Positions 7,826 to 13,957 of a stretch of DNA of 23,139 bases are shown piece after piece (the first letter of the stretch is position 1; each line of letters starts with the position of its first letter). The DNA lies in contig JBEKDJ010000044.1 in the NCBI GenBank assembly GCA_050014415.1, forward strand, positions 1 through 23,139, read 5' to 3'. This stretch comes from JBEKDJ01 sp050014415. Its GTDB lineage: Bacteria; Desulfobacterota; BSN033; UBA1163. Below the pieces are notes generated by a model that was given only the letters and a program-made list of their open reading frames with translations, was not told the DNA's origin and made no database searches. Both the position numbers and the translations under genes were made by a program.

Positions 7826-8119
7826 ATGGAACAGGAAAAAAAAGAGGTACAAGTTAAGGTAGAGACGTTAGAGGCCCAACTCAAAGAATGGGGCATCGAT
7901 CTCGAAAAATTTAGGGATAGGGCGGACAAGACTAAGGCGAAAGTCAAACTCGACAATGAGGTTGCCACCTTACGCGCAAAAATGGATGAAGCACAGAAGA
8001 AGCTGGAAGAGTTGAAGAAAGCAGGCGACGCCGCATCTGGAGAATTGAAGAAAGGGGTCGAAAGTGCCTGGACCGAACTAAAGAAGGCCTTCGACAGCGC
8101 TACCGCAAAATTTAAGTGA
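7826..8119 (+). CDS. Small coiled-coil stress protein
   Basis: Protein of 97 residues, nearly all helix. Heptad patterns run through residues 8-70, rich in Lys, Glu, Asp and Ala, followed by an amphipathic tail (72-97). There are no membrane segments and no cysteine. Similar short coiled-coil proteins are common in stress islands with UspA and acetate kinase; none has an assigned activity that I know of. AAAGGAGAGG lies seven bases before the ATG. It is the first gene of the one-strand island that runs to 20624. Structural or membrane-associated roles are possible but not shown. Confidence 0.8.
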   Translation: MEQEKKEVQVKVETLEAQLKEWGIDLEKFRDRADKTKAKVKLDNEVATLRAKMDEAQKKLEELKKAGDAASGELKKGVESAWTELKKAFDSATAKFK

Positions 8120-8234
8120 TTATAACGAAAAATGAAGGATTCAGCGCACTCACAACTATCGAAATTCCCGTTGAATTAATACAAGACGAGGAAAGAACCA
8201 ACGGGATTGATTGAGGTACTGAGGAGGGATTCTG

Positions 8235-8573
8235 GTGAAAACGATTCTCTTCATTGACGAATCTGAAAGTCATCGTTTTCTCCTTCAAGAAGATTTATCC
8301 GAGGCAGGATATGAGGTTCTTACAGCCAACGAGATTGAAGAGGCGTTGTCAAAGTGGCGGAATTCCAACCCGGACCTGATCATCTTGGAATTGCGGCAAG
8401 AGAGCCTTAAAAAGGAGACTTTACAGGCATTATAAAAGCGGTATCCAAATATTCCCTGGATTGGATATTCGACATTCGTGCAATGCCCTGAAGAATACAA
8501 GCAATGGATCAACTTCTATATGCAGAAGTCATCCGAGATCAACGGATTGAGAAATTTGATAGGAAGCCTTTGA
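8235..8573 (+). pseudogene. Response-regulator receiver domain, broken by an in-frame TAA
   Basis: Starts with GTG at 8235 behind GAGGAGGGA. Residues 1-66 are receiver-like: FIDESES supplies the acidic pair, and LLQEDLSEAGYEVLTA is typical. TAA at 8433 then ends the frame. The same frame continues without another stop to 8573, encoding KRYPNIPWIGYSTFV and a later FYMQKSSEINGL, clearly the second half of the same domain (the Lys before SSE is the conserved one). The phospho-acceptor Asp is also missing: the expected position (residue 52, in ILEL) is Glu. Either the gene is dead, or a 66-residue stub is made. The downstream protease gene has its ribosome-binding site overlapping the old stop. 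Confidence 0.8.
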
Positions 8574-8584
8574 GGAGGTGAATC

Positions 8585-9718
8585 ATGTTTGGAAAACAGA
8601 TCAAACTATTTAAGATTTTCGATTTCGAGGTTGGGATCGATTGGAGCTGGCTCATTTTGGCTATTCTCATTGCCTGGTCCCTATCCGTCGGTCTTTTTCC
8701 TTTTCGTTACAAGAATCTCTCAACAGAAACGTATTGGGTCATGGGGATTGTGGGAGCCCTTGGACTCTTCTTTTCAATCGTTTTCCACGAGTTGTGCCAC
8801 TCCCTTGTCGCAAAAAAATACGGCTTGCCCATTAAAGGTATTACGTTGTTTATCTTTGGCGGTGTTGCTGAAATGGGCGATGAACCACGAAGTCCCAGGG
8901 CCGAATTTATGATGGCTATTGCGGGGCCGGTATCGAGTATCGTGATCGGCATTATTTTCTATGGGATTTATGCCCTCGGTAGACTGAATGGTTGGTCAGA
9001 AGCAGTCAACGGAGTCGTTCAATATCTTGCATACATCAACGTCCTGTTGGCTTTCTTCAATCTGGTCCCCGCTTTTCCTCTGGACGGAGGGCGTGTGCTC
9101 CGTTCAATTCTGTGGGGTTGGAAGAAGAATCTCCGGTGGGCCACCCATATCTCATCTAACATTGGAAGGGGGTTTGGTATTCTCCTCGTCATCGTAGGGG
9201 CCTTCCAATTTCTCAGGGGAAACTTCGTCGGCGGCATGTGGTGGTTCTTGATTGGAATGTTTCTCCAGGGGGCTGCCAAAACGTCGTATCAACAGCTTCT
9301 TATTCGCAGAGCCTTAGAGGGGGAGCAAGTTCGAAGGTTCATGAAGACCGAGCCGGTCACGATTACCCCTTCGCTCTCTGTGGACCGGCTCGTGGAAGAT
9401 TATATCTATAAATACCATTACAAGATGTTTCCGGTGGTGGAGGACACGGACAAGCTCATCGGTTGTGTGACGACGAGACAGGTGAAGGAGATTCCGCGGG
9501 AAGAATGGGCTTATAGGAAAGTCGGAGAAATTACGAGTCCATGTTCTCCGGAGAACACAATAGGGTCCCAGGCTGACGCTATGAAAGCCCTTTCGGTTAT
9601 GAGCAAATCTGGTCTCAGCCGTCTCATGGTGACCGAGGGAAACCGTTTGGTTGGCATTATCGCATTGAAGGATATGCTGACGTTCCTCTCCCTAAAAGTG
9701 GAACTGGAAGAGACATAA
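8585..9718 (+). CDS. Site-2 protease family (M50) membrane protease with CBS pair
   Basis: Intramembrane zinc protease of 377 residues. HELCH (68-72) is the HExxH zinc and catalytic motif. The third ligand lies in the NLVPAFPLDGGR block (159-170, Asp167). Membrane helices are visible around 21-36, 52-68, 108-130, 146-163 and 196-226. Two CBS domains fill the C-terminus (about 250-305 and 312-370), which in this family are thought to sense adenine nucleotides or other ligands. Substrates of the CBS-type proteases are mostly unknown; membrane-bound regulators are typical for S2P. GAGGAGGTG lies upstream of the ATG at 8585. It follows the broken response regulator and precedes stress genes, suggesting energy-linked stress control. 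Confidence 0.92.
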   Translation: MFGKQIKLFKIFDFEVGIDWSWLILAILIAWSLSVGLFPFRYKNLSTETYWVMGIVGALGLFFSIVFHELCHSLVAKKYGLPIKGITLFIFGGVAEMGDEPRSPRAEFMMAIAGPVSSIVIGIIFYGIYALGRLNGWSEAVNGVVQYLAYINVLLAFFNLVPAFPLDGGRVLRSILWGWKKNLRWATHISSNIGRGFGILLVIVGAFQFLRGNFVGGMWWFLIGMFLQGAAKTSYQQLLIRRALEGEQVRRFMKTEPVTITPSLSVDRLVEDYIYKYHYKMFPVVEDTDKLIGCVTTRQVKEIPREEWAYRKVGEITSPCSPENTIGSQADAMKALSVMSKSGLSRLMVTEGNRLVGIIALKDMLTFLSLKVELEET

Positions 9719-9766
9719 AGCGGCTGTATGGCCTTCGTTCATTTATGGAATCAACAGGAGAGTAAC

Positions 9767-9997
9767 ATGGGAGACGCAAAAGACCACCTAAGGAACTTTT
9801 CTGAACTTTCGCAGAGAATTGTTGCGCTTGGGAAATCAATAAAGCGAGCCGAAAAGGATTTGAAGTTCCAATGGGTAGATGAAATCGAACAGAGAGACCT
9901 TCAGGACATAAAAGAGCACATGAAGTCACTGGAGGATGCACTCCGGATGTCCCAAGCAGAAATGGGCCATATCGAGGCAGAGCACTTGAAACGTTGA
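9767..9997 (+). CDS. Small helical coiled-coil protein
   Basis: Hypothetical protein of 76 residues, predicted almost wholly helical, with charged heptad-like stretches (residues 5-35 and 40-72). I do not recognise a family. The ATG at 9767 is chosen because AGGAGAG lies five bases before it; the frame is open upstream to 9728 but without a ribosome-binding site. It sits 48 bases after the protease gene and about 50 before the kinase gene, so it is probably co-transcribed. An adaptor or structural role is possible but unsupported. Confidence 0.6.
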   Translation: MGDAKDHLRNFSELSQRIVALGKSIKRAEKDLKFQWVDEIEQRDLQDIKEHMKSLEDALRMSQAEMGHIEAEHLKR

Positions 9998-10048
9998 GGT
10001 GGAATAAGCGCTTTGCAGTCATAATCATGAAAAGAATTGAGGAAAGGT

Positions 10049-10996
10049 ATGGAAACCATTCAATTCGACTTTACAGAACTCAAACGATATCTGGGAGAAC
10101 GATCCAATTCTCCAGTTCAAATAGACGATATTCATCAATTGGGAGGGGAAGTAACAGGTGATACGGCGCTGAAACAATTTGGATATGGTCGACCAATCTT
10201 CGTCTCTTATCGAGTTGGCAAACGGGAAGAACAGGTCGTGTTCCACCGGATTCGGCGCAACGCGTTCGGCCGGGAGCGCGATGATGACCGTGTGGCAGCG
10301 GTCTGGCTTGATTTCCATACCTTCAACCGTCTTCCCCACCATGTTCCGGCCCTGGACATGGTCATTCGTACCAGCGAGGGAAAGATACAGTCGATTAAAA
10401 CAGCCGATGAACTTCTACTGATGTCGGGCTTTCGTCCGGGCCATCTCTATGCAGATGATTTGATTCGGATTCGAGACGAAGGGGCGCTCCGGCCTTTGGA
10501 TGTGAAGCGGGTAGAAGCACTGGCAGGCTATTTGGCGGAGATTCATAAGGAGAAGCACGAAGACCCCATACTCTGGCGACGTCGACTGAGAGACCTGATA
10601 GGCCATGGAGAAGGCATCATGGGTCTTACGGACAGTTATCCCAGAGATTTACCGTATGTGACTGAGACAGAATTGCGTTTCCTTGAAGAGGTCGCCAATC
10701 GGTGGCGCTGGCGCCTCAAACCACTGAGTCACCGTTTGGGCCAGGTCCATGGCGACTTCCATCCTTTCAACATCCTCTTTGAAGAGGATCTCGGTTTTCA
10801 TGTCCTCGACCGCAGTCGCGGCGAGTGGGGGGAACCCGCAGACGATGTGAGTTGCATGACGGTGAACTATATGTTCTTCTCACTTCAACGATTCTGTCAA
10901 CTGGAAGGCCCGTTTCGAGATTTACACGACAGATTCTGGCAGAAGTATCTTGCTTTGCGGCAGGATGAGGAGTTGCTGGAAGTCATCCAGCCCTGA
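10049..10996 (+). CDS. APH-like kinase, C-terminus cut off by an in-frame TGA
   Basis: Aminoglycoside-phosphotransferase-like small-molecule kinase, 315 residues as it stands. The catalytic loop HGDFHPFN (234-241) supplies the Brenner Asp and Asn; the metal-binding segment is LDRSRGEWGEPADD (253-266). GAGGAAAGG precedes the ATG at 10049. After the TGA at 10994 the same frame stays open for 48 codons to a TGA at 11141, encoding FAWRVLVLASPIWYPD and a helical tail typical of the family C-terminus. The original gene therefore ended two bases before the next start. The catalytic core remains, so partial activity is conceivable. The substrate is unknown; antibiotic resistance should not be assumed. 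Confidence 0.8.
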   Translation: METIQFDFTELKRYLGERSNSPVQIDDIHQLGGEVTGDTALKQFGYGRPIFVSYRVGKREEQVVFHRIRRNAFGRERDDDRVAAVWLDFHTFNRLPHHVPALDMVIRTSEGKIQSIKTADELLLMSGFRPGHLYADDLIRIRDEGALRPLDVKRVEALAGYLAEIHKEKHEDPILWRRRLRDLIGHGEGIMGLTDSYPRDLPYVTETELRFLEEVANRWRWRLKPLSHRLGQVHGDFHPFNILFEEDLGFHVLDRSRGEWGEPADDVSCMTVNYMFFSLQRFCQLEGPFRDLHDRFWQKYLALRQDEELLEVIQP

Positions 10997-11143
10997 TTTG
11001 CCTGGCGAGTCTTGGTACTTGCCAGCCCGATTTGGTACCCCGACATCGAGGAGAAAGTAAGAAGGAAACTGCTGACGTTCGCCCGTAGAGTCATGTCCAC
11101 CGATCGATACGATTACCGGCAGGTGAATCAATATCTGGAGTGA
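10997..11143 (+). pseudogene. Detached C-terminal segment of the APH-like kinase
   Basis: Open in the same frame as the upstream kinase gene and beginning directly after its TGA. It encodes 48 residues with the family-like PIWYPDIEEKVRRKLL segment and ends with TGA at 11141-11143. It is coding only if the stop is read through or is an error. Confidence 0.7.
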
Positions 11144-11145
11144 TC

Positions 11146-11703
11146 ATGATGGTAAAGGGAGTTCAAACAGGATTCGCCATCTGGCTGACGGGGTTGCCGT
11201 CTTCGGGGAAAACGGTTATAGCCCAGGCCCTCGGTCGCCTGTTATTAAAACGCGGGATCTCAGTACAGATATTGGATTCCGATGACCTACGGAAAAGATT
11301 TACACCGAATCCGACCTATTCGCCCGAAGAGCGGGACTGGTTCTACGAGGTTATCACTTTTCTAGCTGGACTCCTGACGGACAATGGAGTCAATGTCCTG
11401 ATAGCTGCCACGGCTCCACGGCGGGCGTACCGCGATGGGGCCAGGTCACGGATCAAGCGGTTTTCCGAGGTTCACGTCGACTGCCCGAAAGAGGTATGCC
11501 GGAGAAGGGATCCGAAAGGACTCTGGAAACAAGCGGATACAGGGGAAATCGCGACGCTGCCGGGGTGCGGAGAACCCTATGAGGAACCAGTTTCTCCCGA
11601 AGTGCGCGTGGAAACGGCAATTCTTTCGATCGAAGAGGCCGCACAGCTAATACTCAGTGATTTAGAACGACAGAGGCTGTTTTATCCCGAAATTGGGTCT
11701 TGA
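11146..11703 (+). CDS. Adenylyl-sulfate-kinase-like P-loop kinase
   Basis: CysC-like kinase of 185 residues (184 if the second ATG at 11149 is used). Walker A is GLPSSGKT (16-23), followed by LDSDDLRKRF (43-52), the counterpart of the usual LDGDxxR. VHVDCPKEVCRRRDPKGLW and the PYEEPVSPE segment are typical of APS kinases. However, the ISPYR-type segment with the conserved serine is replaced by ATAPRR (88-93), so true APS kinase activity is uncertain. No sulfurylase or other sulfate-assimilation gene is near; the direct partner is the APH-like kinase, whose original end lies two bases upstream. A different small-molecule substrate is plausible. Confidence 0.75.
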   Translation: MMVKGVQTGFAIWLTGLPSSGKTVIAQALGRLLLKRGISVQILDSDDLRKRFTPNPTYSPEERDWFYEVITFLAGLLTDNGVNVLIAATAPRRAYRDGARSRIKRFSEVHVDCPKEVCRRRDPKGLWKQADTGEIATLPGCGEPYEEPVSPEVRVETAILSIEEAAQLILSDLERQRLFYPEIGS

Positions 11704-11725
11704 ACGAGATAGGAGGGAAAACGTT

Positions 11726-11821
11726 ATGAACCAAGAACTGTATGACACGATCATCATTGACGAAGAACCTGCTGGAGCAGGGACATCGCCCGGATTCGGC
11801 CACTTCTCCGGAGCCAGATGA
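11726..11821 (+). pseudogene. Thioredoxin-reductase-like remnant
   Basis: A good ribosome-binding site (AGGAGGG) precedes an ATG at 11726, and the first residues MNQELYDTIII match the start of thioredoxin reductase-type flavoproteins. The dinucleotide-binding GGGPAG that should follow reads DEEPAG, and the frame stops at 11819 after 31 codons. In another frame the overlapping DNA reads LLEQG, also typical of that family slightly later, suggesting an internal deletion with loss of frame. The remaining ~280 residues of the enzyme are absent. Confidence 0.5.
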
Positions 11822-11921
11822 AGTCGTCTGAAGCAGTGCAACGTATAAGCGTTACGTCGATGTTTGATGGGAAATCTCCTATGATCGGATTTGCGGGGAT
11901 TCAAAAAGGGGAGGTGATTCA

Positions 11922-12386
11922 TTGAGGTTCAAGAAAATCTTATTTTGCACCGATTTCTCCGAGAATTCTGACCATGCGTTCTCGTATACCTTTAATCTCA
12001 CAAGAGCTTATGATGCAACGCTTTTAATTCTCCATGTCATCTTGAAACCGGTTTGCTACTATTGGTCGACTCCAAAAGGAGGGAGAGAACTGATCGCCAA
12101 GCAGACTGAGCGGGTGGAGCAGGAAATAAACACTCATTATCTGCAAAAGCTTGGCGAATTTAAAAATTACGAGATTTTCGCGAGAGAGACAGGTGAGGGA
12201 GGAGCCTTTTATGAAATCATACAAGCGGCGAGAGAAGAGTCTGCGGACCTTATTGTTATGGGAACCCATGGAAGGACAGGGCTAGACCATCTCATCTTAG
12301 GTAGCACCGCAGAGAACGTGGTTAGAAAATTGCCTTGCCCCGTATTGACCGTGCGACTCCCTGAAAAAAAATTCATAATGCCCTAA
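11922..12386 (+). CDS. Universal stress protein, UspA family
   Basis: Cytoplasmic UspA-type protein of 154 residues. The N-terminal KKILFCTDFSENSDHAF is the family's first strand and loop. The nucleotide-binding motif G-x2-G-x9-G-S appears as GTHGRTGLDHLILGS (114-128), so an ATP-binding type is likely. PCPVLTVR near the end is the last strand. It starts with TTG at 11922, supported by GGGGAGGTG seven bases upstream; no ATG fits. It lies among stress and acetyl-phosphate genes, downstream of the thioredoxin-reductase remnant. The C-terminal KKFIMP is an ordinary extension. Confidence 0.92.
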   Translation: MRFKKILFCTDFSENSDHAFSYTFNLTRAYDATLLILHVILKPVCYYWSTPKGGRELIAKQTERVEQEINTHYLQKLGEFKNYEIFARETGEGGAFYEIIQAAREESADLIVMGTHGRTGLDHLILGSTAENVVRKLPCPVLTVRLPEKKFIMP

Positions 12387-12403
12387 GGATTGGACCTCAT
12401 TCT

Positions 12404-12592
12404 ATGCCCCTGATCTGGGACTCGACCGTTCTGGGGACAACTCATGAAACATTTATGACGACTCGGGAAGAAGCCCTTGAAGATCTCAGTATGTTCGGCA
12501 TCAAAGCGCCCCAGATTTATTTAATCGACATTATTCCACTTGTTGAGCCGATGGAATTTGGCAGGATGATCCAAGGGCTGAGGAGAGAGTAG
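12404..12592 (+). pseudogene. Small conserved protein, frameshifted
   Basis: 62 codons. The first 49 residues read as a normal globular N-terminus (HETFMTTREEALEDLSMFGI, then IDIIPLVE) that reminds me of TerB-like proteins in stress islands, recalled rather than verified. Around 12549-12556 the frame appears shifted: the third frame immediately continues with IWQDDPRAEERVV, which fits the expected IxWxDG-like continuation after PLVE. The original frame stops at 12590 and the shifted one at 12634, both far short of a full domain. It lies between uspA and ackA and probably yields no functional protein. Confidence 0.5.
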
Positions 12593-12693
12593 TTAATCCT
12601 TTTGGAAGTCAGAATTGTGTGAGAGTCATTCCATAGCTGCTTTCGGCACGCAAGGCACATTCAGTGCATAATGTCCAGGAAGGCCCCAAGGGA

Positions 12694-13944
12694 ATGAATA
12701 TTCTCGTTATCAACTGTGGAAGCTCCTCTCTCAAGTTCTTGATCGCGTCCATCGATCCAAAAAAGAACGCAGATGACCGTGAGATATGTCTGGCCCGAGG
12801 AATAATTGAACGCATTGGTGGGGTTGCCCTTCTTACCTTTCAAGAAGAAGGAAAACCTGCAATGCACCAGACGGCCTCTGTTGCCGACCATGAGGCTGCG
12901 GTTCGTCGGGTGATCGATTGGGTTGAATCAATCGCCTCTGGCGGCATGGGTCATGTCAGCGCGGTTGGACATCGGGTGGTCCACGGCGGAGAACGCTTTA
13001 TTCGACCAACTCTTATTGATGATTCTGTTATCTTTGCGATCGATTCATTGGAATACCTGGCTCCGCTCCATAACCCGCCCAGCCTTGCTGGGATACGGGC
13101 CGCCCGCGCCATTCTTGGTGCTTCGGTGCCCATGGTGGCAGTATTCGATACCGCTTTTCACGCCACATTGCCCGAACATGTGAACCGGTACGCTATACCC
13201 TATGAGCTCTCGCTCCGGTACGGCATAAGGCGATACGGCTTTCACGGCATATCGTACCAGTATCTATTGTCCCGGTATTGCAGCCTGACGAAAACACCTC
13301 AGCAGCAGGCGACGCTCATCGCCTTCCACCTGGGGAATGGTTGCTCTGCTGTGGCAATCAAGGGTGGTGTGTCAAAGGACACCTCCATGGGATTTACGCC
13401 TTTAGAAGGGCTTGTGATGGGGACGCGCTCCGGAGATCTTGATCCTGCGATCTTCGGTTTCCTGGCCAAAGAGGAAGGTCTATCGACCGAAGAGGTGGAA
13501 CGGATGTTAAACGAACGCTCAGGACTCCAGGGCCTTTCCGGTCAAAGCCGGGATATGCGGGATCTTCTGGAGCGGGAACGATACGATCCGCGTGTACGTC
13601 TGGCTGTCGATGTCTTCTGTTACAGGGCCAAGAAGTACCTCGGTTCCTACCTTGCCGTGCTTGGCGGAACCGATGCCGTCGTCTTCAGTGGAGGAATTGG
13701 AGAGAAATCGTCTGAGGTTCGAGCCCGGATCTGCGAAGGGATGGAATGGTGTGGAATCCTGTTTGATCCTTTGCGGAACAAAGAATTCGTCGGCAAAGAG
13801 GGAGAGATCAGCAAAGCGACTTCACGTGTTCGAGTCTTTGTCATCCCCACGGACGAGGAACTTATTATTGCCCGAGAAACTGCCGCCTGTGTCAATCATG
13901 CGACAGTTTTTCCCCGCATCAATAGAACGAGATTCCAACAATAG
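12694..13944 (+). CDS. ackA: Acetate kinase
   Basis: Acetate kinase, 416 residues, slightly longer than the usual ~400. It interconverts acetyl phosphate + ADP and acetate + ATP. Family signatures are present in order: VINCGSSSLKF at the N-terminus, GHRVVHGGE, FDTAFHATLP, RYGFHGISYQY, HLGNGCSAVAIKGG, and MGTRSGDLDP, with the C-terminal VFSGGIGEKSSEVR. The ATG at 12694 matches the family start; a GTG 30 bases upstream is less likely. Thirteen bases separate its stop from the phosphoketolase-family gene, a classic pairing in which phosphoketolase supplies acetyl phosphate. No phosphotransacetylase gene is present here. Confidence 0.96.
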   Translation: MNILVINCGSSSLKFLIASIDPKKNADDREICLARGIIERIGGVALLTFQEEGKPAMHQTASVADHEAAVRRVIDWVESIASGGMGHVSAVGHRVVHGGERFIRPTLIDDSVIFAIDSLEYLAPLHNPPSLAGIRAARAILGASVPMVAVFDTAFHATLPEHVNRYAIPYELSLRYGIRRYGFHGISYQYLLSRYCSLTKTPQQQATLIAFHLGNGCSAVAIKGGVSKDTSMGFTPLEGLVMGTRSGDLDPAIFGFLAKEEGLSTEEVERMLNERSGLQGLSGQSRDMRDLLERERYDPRVRLAVDVFCYRAKKYLGSYLAVLGGTDAVVFSGGIGEKSSEVRARICEGMEWCGILFDPLRNKEFVGKEGEISKATSRVRVFVIPTDEELIIARETAACVNHATVFPRINRTRFQQ

Positions 13945-13957
13945 GAGGTGGGTTCAA

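Noticed and set aside
10049..10996. Antibiotic resistance by the APH-like kinase
   Set aside because: The fold motif alone does not indicate aminoglycosides; this variant (LDRSRG segment, stress-gene neighbours) is not a known resistance type.
13592..13957. Upstream extension of the phosphoketolase-family frame over ackA
   Set aside because: It is a shadow of ackA; AGGAGGTGG just before 13958 and the family-like start there fix the true beginning.
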